NCBI RefSeq assembly: GCF_015832195.1
Contig: NC_052019.1
Coordinates: 45,449,016 to 45,513,015, forward strand
Direction: 5' to 3'
DNA: 64,000 nt
Source of the DNA: Motacilla alba alba
Lineage: Eukaryota; Chordata; Aves; Passeriformes; Motacillidae
In this document: positions 47,820 through 58,869 of the stretch, one piece after another
How positions within the stretch are numbered: position 1 is the stretch's first letter
How the letters are laid out: every line of letters begins with the position of its first letter
The notes under the pieces: generated by a model
Told to the model about the DNA's origin: nothing
The model's input: only the letters and a program-made list of their open reading frames with translations
Database searches by the model: none
Translations under genes and position numbers: made by a program

Positions 47820-49680
47820 ATAGTTTCAGTGGCTACAGGTTTCCTGAGCAAAGTTAGGTTACATCAACTGGCCTGCAAAACCTTGTAAAACTCTTACAAA
47901 CAAAGGCCACAGGCAAAATAAAATGTAAAAGCTTTTTCCAGGAAGAAGTGCCATCTTTGCCAAAGGTTATTCCTTAGACAAAATGAGGCAGATCTGCGCA
48001 CATTTATCAATTCTGCTCTGTATGGTCCTAATGCTTCCCAAGCAGTGAGTTCAGATTTTTTGATTTTGCAGATAAGGTTAAAAAAAACCACACCTGAGGT
48101 GAAGTGGACCCATCTAGATATTAACTAGCCTGCATCTTTGAAGAGCACATTTTTTCTTCATAATAAAAGACAACCCTCATCTGAAAATATTAAGCCTTCA
48201 TTTCAAATGTTTTTCGCTTGTTTTCTTACCCTGTAGCAGAGCTACACATCCCAATCAAAAGAGAACTACTGTTTTATTGTTAAAAAGTAAACACGCTTTT
48301 CTACAGATCAAAGCCATAGTGGCAGAACACACAGTGGAACACACCAGCTCAGAAAGAAAGGGTTACTAACCCCTGCTTTCAAGTATGAATGATTGATATG
48401 CAAATATGGTTTATGGTAATGCTTGTGAATATCTGCTTTTCTGGCAGCCCAGAGTTCCCGCATGCATTACTCTCACAGATCAGGGCTGTGTGAGGAGGCT
48501 TTGGGGGCACATGTGCACATTCACAGACTCAGTTTGCTGTGGAAGCCTTCCAGAAAGCCAATAGCTGCTTGCACCATAAAACTGAACATATATTTTAAAC
48601 TTCTCAGAATCAACAGAAGCAAATAGTATATCAAATGCCTCTGGTCCTATGCAGCAAGGGTACTGCCAAACCCCAAGTATTCAGGATAAATCATGAGTGG
48701 GAACCTCAGATCATGAAAGAGACCTTTAAAGAAATCACAAGGTAGGAGCATAACTTGGTCTCTTTTACAGTAACTGTTGAAGGCCTTGTTTTGAAAAGAT
48801 TCATTAACTCACATTTTAACTGAGTTTTTTCCTGAAATACTAAGCTCTGGCACATGCCTATTTTGCACAATGAAAGCTGTGACTCAACCCTTGCTATTTG
48901 CCTCCAAGAGCTGGGCTTTTTCTGAAAAAAAAAAAATCCCAAAAACCTTTGAAACAGCTTAAATTTTCAATGAAACAGTGAACTAGAAGCAGAGAGGCAC
49001 GGAAGAACATAGAACTCTCCTGAAGTCCGCAATAAAATTTCTCCAGCTAGTCAAAATGTGTTAAGAAACTCCACCTCTCCCAATAAGAAAGCACACAAGC
49101 TATCTTTAATTTCTGAAGTATTTACCTCCTCTAGTAAGCGCTCTGCAACACAGCAGAGCAAACCCAACTGTTTCCCATTAGGCAACTCTGTGCCACAGCT
49201 TTTCTGCACACATACAGCCATAACTCATCGCTAGCATTTCAGTGCACATAAATTCAGACAAAATAGAAGGGTGGGGAAAAAAGAGGCAAATCAAAAGCCA
49301 CAAAACCTTAAAACCAGTTACAGTACCTGCAAGCTCCAAGACAGCATTCACAGTGGAGGCTTCCCTGAGGCAGAGAGCCCAGCACCCTGCTCTCTATGAA
49401 CCATCTGCAGACCTGGACCCAATATCCACAATTAAAGAGACAGAGGAATTAAAGGAAAACCCATCAGCTTTTATCAGGTTATTGTACAAGAAACCACTTT
49501 CATTTTATTTTTTAATGAACTGTTTTTAAAAAGAATCCACAAATAAAGAATCACACTTGTGCACCTTGGTGTCTCCTTAACCAACTGCAAGACAACAAAA
49601 ATGTAGCAAATCACACTTATATATCACAAGTCCTAATGACTCGAACATGTGTTTGGAGAAAATGTAAATATTCCACTCTC
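47820..49680. other. Non-coding DNA, no gene seen
   Basis: No recognisable frame. A12 at 48925-48936 gives a Phe run in the minus frame 48706-48942. The sequence is otherwise ordinary. Confidence 0.5.
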
Positions 49681-49681
49681 T

Positions 49682-49848
49682 CAATGAGCAAAGCCCTTAA
49701 GTGTAGGCTTAATTTTATCTCTCCTCAATAAATCATTTCTAAGCAAGTACCTAAATTTAAGCCCACATTTTACTCCCATAAATACTAATAGGACTTAAAC
49801 ATGTGCTTAAAATTAAACATGTACTTATGTGCTTCACTGAACCTGTCC
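49682..49848. mobile_element. Nearly complete palindromic MITE-like element
   Basis: The left end GAGCAAAGCCCTTAAGTGTA GGCTTAATTT is imperfectly complementary to the right end AAATTAAACATGTACTTATG TGCTTCACTGAA, giving terminal inverted repeats of roughly 35 bases. The centre contains ACTCCCATAAATACTAATAG followed by GACTTAAACATGTGCTTAAA. This reproduces the sauropsid motif set 'CCCATTGACTTCAATGGGACTTAA', 'CATGTGCTTAA', 'GTGCTTTGCTGAA'. No transposase is present, consistent with a non-autonomous DNA transposon. The family name was not verified. Confidence 0.5.
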
Positions 49849-50039
49849 AGGGGACATTATGATTGTGTGAGTGGTGAAATCGCTCAGACAGATTGCTTAC
49901 AGGACCCTGTATAGGCTCTGTGTCTTTCATAGAGCAAGACAAGAAACACCAGAGGATCTGAGCCATTAGGGGTGGATAGACCTGTGGCAGTAGGAGCTTA
50001 TACCTTCCACGTTTTCTACTGCAACAAAGTCACAAACAG

Positions 50040-50100
50040 ACAGATGCTATACAGTGAGGCTACAGAAAGCCAGCAGATTTGCCAAGGTCAAACAGGTATT
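50040..50100 (+). mobile_element. Second MIR-like SINE scrap
   Basis: TACAGTGAGGCTACAGAAAG then GATTTGCCAAGGTCAAACAG match the MIR tail pattern 'ACAGATGAGGxAACTGAGGCxCAGAGAGG' and 'CTTGCCCAAGGTCACACAG'. Only the central tail portion is preserved. Confidence 0.4.
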
Positions 50101-50104
50101 TCTG

Positions 50105-52050
50105 CAGCCATCCTTAGCTGAGGCTAGTGCATGTACAGGGAAGCAGCACTGAGAAACTCACTGATGATTCTCAACCTCAGCTGATAACTTGCCTGATGCT
50201 CCTCTAATTTAGGCCATGGAGAGTGACCTGTGGAAGCTGGAGCTTGCCCACAACTCCCCTTTCTTATCCCTGCCACTGCTTGACCCCTGCCCTCACCTTG
50301 AGAGCCCACCAGGGACCAGGAAATGCGAGAGGAGGCCAGAGGCTACCCTGACCTGGACGTCGCTGGTTCCAGTACAGAGGGAAGGTGTCTTTGCGTCTCA
50401 CTGTTCAACTCTGTATCCAGCTCTATTTTAACTGGCAATAAATTAAATTTTCCAACTTCAAGCCTGTTTTGCTCACAATGGTAATTGAATGACCTTCCTG
50501 TCTTACCTAACCCATGAGATTTTTTATCTTTTTTTCTACAGAGTGCCACTGAGAAAGAGACATAGAGCAGCGGGGTGGGCATCCAGCAGCTAGCCAAGGG
50601 CAGCCTGCCACTGAGCCTGAGATCCCAAAACATCAAGCTGGTCCACTTTGGTGTGAATAATCTTTTTTTTTTTCTGCAAGTGAGATGAAAGGAGTGATTC
50701 ATGCATACCTAACTATACAGAGACATAACCTATATGATGAACATACTTCATTAATGTCAAAGAACATAAAAAAATTACTTCTATTCATTGTTAAATACCC
50801 CAGGAAAATGTGATCATTTTTTATGAAAGAAAATAATATTTCCTTTATTTACAAAATACAGATTATCAAAGAACAACAAAGAAAAAATTTGGAACTAAAA
50901 CCACATGGATTTTAAAAAAGCACAGCAAAATTACTAGTTATACTTTAACTTCAGATGTCTTCCCCCAAAATATTATATTAGGTTAATTTTAGCAGCTGGT
51001 CATTTCACAAAGAGGCACAGCTATGACCAAAGTGTACTATACCATACTTAAAGGTGTAACTGCCACTGTGATACATATGCACATCCAGCCTAGTTCTCCT
51101 GGAATGCATCTGTTTTAACACACACATGTATGGGATTATGAGATTACTGAGATTAGGTGCTTTTGCAGAAGACCAATTTGGCAGCCCTAATTGCAGGCAC
51201 AGGCATCCTAAATCAAAGTATCCAGTATTTTGAGTGAGTCACACTACTGTGGACACACTCATACAAGCTGTTCCATGACTGTGGGTCCCAGTCCCCAGTT
51301 CAGCCTCACAGATATGGTCAGCAATAAAAAATATCCTAGAAAATACCCATTTACAGTTAAAATCACCTGCATCATTTGCTAATTTTATCAGTCTGTCAGA
51401 GGGAGTCAGAGGAGAAATAAGAGATACGAAGCCATTCTCCTGAACTCTTCAGCTCAAACCTCCTGTACTGCTGGAATGACTGCTGGGTTGCCTAAACACA
51501 ACATTGTGGGCCCACAGCTAGTACTTAACAGGTTTACCTCACATTTACATGATTGTTTCATATTTAATATTCAACAAGTGTAAATTTGCACATCACTTTC
51601 TGTGTTTCCAAGTATAGGTATCTACAAACACACCATAATAAGATTAGGAAATCAGTCTTCATAGATCCTTGAAATTTTTGCACTGAAATATAAAATGGGC
51701 AGTATGAATTTTTCTCACCAACCTCTTACAAACACAGTTATACCACTGCATTTTAAGTGGCTGATTTAATTACAGCGTAACGTTCTTCAGAAAGTCCGCT
51801 CTTTTCTGCTGAAGTACAACATAAGTTTAATATTTTAGGATAATAAAAATAAATTTTAATATCAATATTTTAAGAAAGACAGAAGACTTTTTTTTATAAT
51901 TAAAACAAGAATATGAATAACTCCATTACCTCACAATGCTTTTCCCAGATTCAAAAAGAAAAAAGAACACTAGCGACAGAGTTGTTTTAAAATGCCCTAA
52001 GAGTTGTATAGAGCACAGATTTCCATGACAATACTGTTGAAATACAACTT
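50105..52050. other. Non-coding DNA; weak palindromic scrap near 51150-51215
   Basis: The minus frame 50343-50702 (119 codons) and overlapping plus frame 50216-50431 lie in a mildly GC-rich patch and are unrecognised. At 51150-51215 GATTAGGTGC and GCATCCTAAATC are imperfect inverted repeats, possibly another decayed palindromic element, but too short to call. Confidence 0.45.
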
Positions 52051-52058
52051 TGGCACCT

Positions 52059-52135
52059 TTTTTGGATTACTTGAAGATCAGAAAAGAAATCTCTAATCCA
52101 AGAAGCCAATACTGGATAAACATCCAGGACACCAG
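52059..52135 (+). repeat. 77-bp direct repeat, copy 1
   Basis: Gap-free match to 54401-54477, with 72 of 77 positions identical (differences at 52066, 52069, 52117, 52122 and 52128). It is in the same orientation, 2,342 bp apart. Homology stops abruptly on both sides. Both copies are open in the same plus frame over the repeat (RKEISNPRSQYW shared), but neither extends to a recognisable protein. It is more similar to its partner than any other repeat pair in the window. Confidence 0.9.
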
Positions 52136-52139
52136 ACAA

Positions 52140-54395
52140 CACAAGGGCCAAATCAGGGTGCAGACACCCTCAAAGCAACCAAACTCCTCACTGGCCTTGA
52201 GAATCTTGTGGGAATCACTGGTGGAAAACATCCCCAATGGCTCCCCAAGACACAGATGTAGTCAGAGCTGGGAGCTTCTGCAGTAAAGACAGATTCAAGG
52301 GGCAAAACACAGTCATTACTCTCAGGAAGCAGTGACTCCTGGCCATCACTGGGTCTTGATGGATGAACTTCAACATCCAACTCAGGGAAAAAAAGGAATA
52401 CAGCGCAGCAGCACCCTCATTTGTGCGATGAATTATTATATCACAGATTTTCTAGTTACTAAAAAAAAAGCAAACTAAATGAAAACAGAGGAAAACTGAG
52501 CTGTACATCTGTTCCAAGGCAGATTCTTTCTTCCTAGGGAGAAGGCCAAATTAAAAGGTTAATAACAGAATTACTATGCCTCTCCAGTGGGTAGGTTTTA
52601 GAACAGAGGGGAGGCTTTGAGCCTTTGGCTCAGCTGCTCACAGAGTTGGAAGCCACAGCCAGCTGACTGAGAGCAGGAGGAAGTGGGCACTGGATGCCCT
52701 TCTATAAGGGGGACCTCAAACAAATAAATGCTACATCCAGATGAAGGACCCCCAGTGCTAAAAGATAAAGAGGATGACAGCTACGGGCTACCCATCCAAC
52801 TACATAAATTCCAGCCTTTCTCTCCCTTGTTCATCCTTGCCTCCAGGCCTCAGGTCCATAGCACTTCCCCAGCTGACCCCACAGCATAATGAATATCTAA
52901 ATGGAAGTTCTTAAAAGATCCTACTACCTCCAGCTTTCCTGGGGTAGCTTATTTCCAGTTTCGGCCAATGTATTTGCATATGCAGAGCCTCAAAATTACT
53001 GGCAAACTTCACGAGATTGAGCAACAGACACTGTATTTGGAAAAACAGCTCCTGTCTATGCTGATCCAAGAGATATTTGTCACCAAAGACCAGCAAAAAT
53101 CAGCCTTTCCCCATTCAAAAAAATCATACCTCTAAATACCCTTTTCAGCATAAGTGCTACTGGTTGAATCCATGGGGTTCAAGGCAACAGCCTGGCCTTG
53201 AGAACAAGCCAAACAAAAGACCTAGAACTTCTCAAAGCAATTGTTTTTCCAGTTTAAAAATTGCTTCTGCATATTTTTTGAGAACATGGTTGGCCTCACT
53301 GTGTTTCCTGCTGAATAACCTGTGATTTCACCATCAATTTAAAATGTGCAAAATGCTTGGCTTTCCTGTTGACATAACTCACAGACTGAGTAATGCAGAG
53401 GAAAACAGCCTCAGTCCACAAGTTGTTTGGCATCTGAAATTCACATTGATTTTTGACACGTGCAGTTTTCCTAATACAAGCAGAGATCCAGCCTGATGTT
53501 GTAGAATCGATCTCTTATTAAACATTTACCTCAGTACATCAGCATTTTTATTTTAGTTGCCAAAATGCAAATTTTCTGAAGCTCTTCACCATGTTAGTGA
53601 CCATTTAACTGTGTTTACCAGTGAGAGTCTTCCAAGATGAGGGAAGCCAACAATCTTGAATTAGGACTGTAGAAATGAGATCATACCACACATTAATTTA
53701 CTGCATACGGCTGCTCTGCAAAGATTGCCATGAAGCATTTTTGGGGATTTCAGTGCCAAATCATCTCTATAAAATTCTATTGCTGTGTATAATGTATGCT
53801 TTCCCATATTTTTGTTAAATTTTACAAATAACTTTAAGAAGAAATTCTTCCGACAGCTGGTTTGTCCCTGGGTTTTAAGATTTGTTGGTGTTCGTCATGG
53901 TGAAAAGAGGATGTGCAATGAGGAAAAATAAGTCAGAGAAGGCTGACAGAGAAAAGTCATCATCAATAATGTTACACTGGAGCAAAGCTGTGCATGAATC
54001 AGGGGTGCCCTTGGGTAACTTGAAGTCTTCTAAAACGAATCACTAGTATCTTGTCTTGTATCACAATTGGCAACATGAAGACAAAAAATTCCACTAAAAG
54101 TCTGAAGTCTATAGCATTGTAGAAAGTATTAATTCAAGAGAAGAAGTGATTTTGTAAAGCAGTAAATAAGCAGATATATTTTGACACTTTGACACAGATG
54201 ATGACTGCACTAGTACTCAGTAAGCTAATGAAACAAAATTAAATATTTGAAAGCTTATATCAGATGCCAAATAGAGTTGCATGTGTGTGCATGAGGAGAT
54301 GCATAAGAGCACCTGAGTGCTTCTTTGGCCATGAAGTGCTTAAATCAGAAGACATCAAGAGTGACAAAATAAATACCCAGTCCAGCATCGTGAGT
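52140..54395. other. Non-coding DNA between the 77-bp repeats
   Basis: A moderately GC-rich patch at 52140-52320 follows copy 1. The rest is AT-rich. Frames are 82 codons or less and unrecognised. TTTTGACACTTTGACACAGATG at 54179 holds a small TTTGACAC tandem. Confidence 0.5.
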
Positions 54396-54400
54396 CTGAA

Positions 54401-54477
54401 TTTTTGGTTTCCTTGAAGATCAGAAAAGAAATCTCTAATCCAAGAAGCCAATACTGGATGAACACCCAGGTCACCAG
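54401..54477 (+). repeat. 77-bp direct repeat, copy 2
   Basis: Partner of 52059-52135. Directly after it comes GACAGATTCA (54478-54487), which also occurs at 52288-52297, about 150 bp beyond the end of copy 1. Copy 2 could thus be an internally deleted version of a longer unit, although homology does not continue past that 10-base word. Confidence 0.9.
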
Positions 54478-54499
54478 GACAGATTCACTGTGCCAGTCT

Positions 54500-56765
54500 T
54501 TCTTTCTCTCTCTTCCAAGAAAAGGATGCTTAATCCTAAACCACAGACAGACATTGGTAGGAAGTGTATATAAACCTGTGTCAAGTAAGTTTTTTTTAAC
54601 ATGCAAGACTAGATTGTGTGCATTGATATATAAAAATAAAACAAGACTTCCTGCTCTTCCTCGATTATCTCAAAACTACACTTCATGGAAGTTTTTTGAA
54701 ACTTACTGCTTAAAAATACTCAATATATAGGGTAATGTAAAAACTTTTTTCCATTCTTAAAATATTTCTACTTTAAAAGAATAAAAATATAGTTTTAATA
54801 CACATATATTATATTAAATTAATTGTTTGGGTAAATATAGATGTGGAAATTTACAGCTGTAGTATTAATTATTCTGACTCTGGCATGGGGCTGGGTTTAA
54901 TGTAAGATGAAATTATAATTTACTTGAGAAATTCTTATAGAAAAGAATCTGAAATTGTCTATGCAAAAATCTTGCAATATCATAGCGTGTTTAATTTTGG
55001 AATTTTTTTTCAACAGGATTTCAATTATCTCATACTATTCTCAGAGCAGACTGTCACATGCATATCCTGCTCATCTGTCAGGGCATTTGTACAAAACCAT
55101 TTTTAAGGTAAATTTTTTCAGACAGTAGACTTGAAAAATTGGTTGCAGTCTTTAGCAAACAGGGCATTAAAATTCCTTCAATTATGTTCTTATCAGCTTA
55201 AAAAGAACCAAAGAAAACTGATATGAAAACAAGGAGACATTGTGTTATGAATGAAGGCTGGTAAATTGGCTTCTTTTCAGAAAAAGCTGAAAAACATCAC
55301 TTTAAGTTGTGGCAAGCAGCACAACAGAACCTGCTCTAATCATATACAGATGATGGGAATTTGTCTAATGTTTTATGGTGAATCGTTGATGAGGCCTGCA
55401 GAAGGAAAATTTGTAGAAATAAAATCACCTTGACAGTAAAGCACTAGGGTCAAAAAGCAAAGTAAAGTCAGTGTTCTTAGCTTTAATAAAAACAGTATGA
55501 TCTGTCATCAACACAGCATTTTTACACTCTTGGACAATGCACTCTGGGAGCTCCTGCTGGGTTTCATTTGATTTTCTTGAAAACCAACAAAGGACAGCTT
55601 ATGGCTGGTAATTCATTATGACAGCAGAGGAGTTATAAAAATACACATGTTTAGATCCCTGTAAACAAACAGCCCAAACTCCAATTTTCCACACAGAAAC
55701 TATTAGCCAGCCTAGGTAAAATATACCTATAAGCTATAAAGTAGATTTGTTAGATTGGAGGTTTTTTTATGTTTGAGCTGTTTGTTTTTAAGGGGAGATT
55801 TGTGCCTTTTTTTTTTTTTTAACTGTGAACCCAAAAGTACAGACTTCTAAAATTTATTATTGTAGTTTCTTGAAATTAATCTGCCTACTCTGCTGCAATG
55901 GTATTCAAGGCACATTTGAGGGAAGAAGCTTGACAAAGTGCAAAGAGGTATTGTTAAATACCTGAAGGGGTTGTACATACATTGCATCACTGTCTAAATA
56001 CTGACTGGGCAAGATCACAAGGCAAAACACACAGCAAGGTAATTGAAAACATCTATGAACTAGATGATCACAGAGGTGGGGTGATAGGCAAAAGGATATG
56101 CAATTCACTCCTCATTGCCTGATTTTACACTAATGTTAGTGCTGTAAGAATGAAAAACAGGTAGGAAGAGAAAAAAGAAAGAAAAATAAAGAGAACACTT
56201 GAATTTTGAGCTTCATGGGCAAAAGGGATATTTCAGAGAAACAAATCTTCACTTCCAACAGTCACTCTGGGAAATCTGGACCAAAAATAAATAGCCTTAA
56301 AATATGTAACTTTATATAAATGTTTCTATTTTTAAAGCTGTAACCACTGACAAAATTTTGAAAAGATAGTGTATGAAGTTCTCTTTAAGCAGAGTCTTTT
56401 GCAGAAAAGAAAAACAAGTACCTGGATGGATTCATGTGAGCTCACTGCTCACTGTCTCCAGTTCAGCACTGATACATAAATCATGTATGTGTATAAACAG
56501 AGAGAGGGGCAGAGTGGCATAAAGCATTTTGAAGAAGGCCAACCTGTGGCTAGCTGATCCATACCAGCAGGAATCCTTATGGTAGACACAGCACTACTAA
56601 CCAAGTGCCCCATAACAGGTAAGTCTGGCTTAATTGGTGGTTGAGACACAAAGCAGTAGAGAGCATCCTTTAGCCAGAAAAGCCCAACACCTCTATTATT
56701 TAATTAGTGGGATATAACCCATGTTGCTACCCCCAGTGAAGTGTAAGCAAGCCCAGATCTAGGAG
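54500..56765. other. Non-coding AT-rich DNA, no gene seen
   Basis: AT-rich with a near-pure AT block at 54775-54835 and a T15 run at 55807-55821. Short unrecognised frames only. Confidence 0.55.
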
Positions 56766-56768
56766 AAA

Positions 56769-56821
56769 AAAAAAAAAAGAAGAGGGGGAAAAAACACAAC
56801 CCCACTCCCCCCACCCCACCC
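56769..56821 (-). repeat. Purine tract plus canonical G-quadruplex motif (minus strand)
   Basis: On the plus strand a poly-A/AAGAAGAGGGGG purine tract is followed by C-tracts at 56800-56803, 56807-56812, 56814-56817 and 56819-56821. On the minus strand this reads as four G-runs of at least three with loops of 1, 1 and 3 bases, which satisfies the standard G3+N1-7 quadruplex rule. It is the only canonical four-tract motif I saw in the window. Confidence 0.85.
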
Positions 56822-56829
56822 AAATAAAA

Positions 56830-58800
56830 ACTTTAGGAGACAACTACATTACTAGAGAGTGAGGTCTTTTATGAGGAATGGTGCTGTACTTGGGTACCTG
56901 CTTTGGGACTCTGCAGTGTAACACAGGTAGTACAGCTGGCTCAGCATATGCATGCACACATGTGCACAGAGACTTAAAAATTACCAACTTTTACAGACAA
57001 TTAGTGATTCCATCTGTTTTCATTTCTGTGTTGCTATCCACACCTGGTTGATGTGTTCTCTGAAATCAGGTGATTTCTAAAGGTTACTCTGATCAGCTGT
57101 CTAAAGGCACCTAGATGTTGGGCTCTACTGGAATGTTGTATGACCAATATGACTCTCAATGCTGTAATAAACTTTCCTTTATCTTCACTACTTTTCTCTA
57201 AATTCAAGAAGAATTATCACTACATTTCCACAGAGGAAAGAAGGGGCTCTGACCACCAAGGAATCACTCTGCACACAGCTGTCAGCAGCTCTGTCTCCTC
57301 CTGACTGAAATTTGAGGGAAAGTTGGTGTTGCCCTTGCAGTTTGGATAGAGCCTGCTTGTGTCAGAGCCCACTGAGCATCCCTGTGCAGCTGAAGACTGG
57401 GTTTGTCACACCCAAGCATAGCCTGCACTGCTGACTTTGTTGTGAAAGTGCATTCCTGGATAGGTGCAAACACTTGGGCAGTTTAAGGTTGCCCAACTGC
57501 CCAGCAAGTTGCCAAGGGGGGTCTGTAAGCATGCAGGGTGCAGCAGCCACTCAGCAGGGATTGCAGAGACATGGTGCTTGATTCAAGAGCTCAGATTCCA
57601 GCTCTCACTTTGGATACTGCTGGGCTTTTCACCTGAGATATTTCAGTTCCTGTATCACTTCGGTTCTGCAATGCTGACCTGAACAGTATCTAAGGTCACT
57701 TAAAATCTGTGATGGAGCAAGGAGAAGAAACAATTTCCTGAGTCCCAGCCAGCATTTTACTAGCCCTTTCCTTCAGAAAAGCCAACATGCAGCATTTACA
57801 TATTGATATGAATCTTACACATATTTTTGAAATTTGTTCTCTATAATGAAATGGTAAAAACTGAATGCAATACAGACATAAAAAAGAAGATCTAGCTTCA
57901 CTGGAAAAAAAAGAAAAGCCAACCATCTTAAGGGGGATTAAGGTCAATAGTGAAAAGGTGCAAAACTAATTGACCTTATTATACAAATTATACTTGTCCC
58001 CAAGAAAGACATTCTCCTTCATCAAGTTCCCACCATTTACAAGGGAACTTCTAATCTGCCTTTGGAGAAGCAAAATTAGTGGTAGATTTTTTCCCCAAAA
58101 TGCACTGAAGGCAGGCAACTGTGACTTCTATTAGAAGCATCTTCTGCAGCAGTCTGGATTCATCCACTTGTGTCTGGTTCTGGCTTTTTACCCTATTCTT
58201 CTACACACAGAGAACAGTTCTTTTACCCTGACCCAAATTTTTGTCTAAACTTCAGTTTCCTCTCTAGTTTCTGGAAATTTAATTTGCAAGTGCACAGGTT
58301 CTTATTTTAAACATCTGAAGCATCACAGCTTTCAAAAAGAGCAACAAGCAAGACAAAAAAATATATTTTCTGACATAATATCTACCTCCCTACATATCCA
58401 TCCAATCCTCTTCTTCCAGACCAATAAACAAAACATAGCATCAGTTGAATACCAAGAGAAGCAAAAACAAAAATCTCAAATGCAGGTATCTACCCCATCA
58501 CTTGCAATTTCACATTTTGTTGTCCCATATCAGGCATAATATGTTTAGCACAAATTTGCATCAAACTTGAAGACAACAGCATGAAAGAGAGTTTACATTA
58601 TTTTTCCTCCTCTTAAGCCTCATCATCCTTGAAAAACTAAGAAGTCCCTTTATTGTGATTTCTGCTCCTAGAACAGCCGAATGGGCCCTTGTGGAACAGC
58701 AAAACAACAGTTCAGCTCATTTCAGATCTGTGCTATTTTATTGAGCTGGCAAAAGTCTCATGTGTAAGCATAACAGCCCTGAGAACTACATTAACAGTTA
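56830..58800. other. Non-coding DNA; inverted repeat at 57475-57503
   Basis: TGGGCAGTT (57475-57483) and AACTGCCCA (57495-57503) form a perfect 9-bp inverted repeat with an 11-base spacer. The surrounding 57280-57680 is mildly GC-rich with overlapping minus frames (57282-57473, 57362-57550) of no recognisable product. An A8 run lies near 57905. No gene was found. Confidence 0.5.
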
Positions 58801-58810
58801 GCAATATCCC

Positions 58811-58866
58811 AGCCCAATGGAAATCCATGGGAGCCTTGCCACCAACTTAAACAGAATCAGAATCTC
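58811..58866. mobile_element. Possible MITE-like scrap
   Basis: AGCCCAATGGAAATCCATGG, GAGCCTTGCCACCAACTTAA and ACAGAATCAGAATCTC follow the sauropsid repeat pattern 'ATTGAAATCAATGGGAGTTTTGCCATTGACTTCAATGGGAxCAGGATC'. It is heavily mutated, short and lacks an identifiable partner end. Confidence 0.35.
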
Positions 58867-58869
58867 ACT

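Noticed and set aside
52136..52297. Segment between copy 1 and GACAGATTCA as an intron removed in a retroposed copy 2
   Set aside because: The boundaries lack GT-AG on either strand, and similarity does not continue beyond ten bases.
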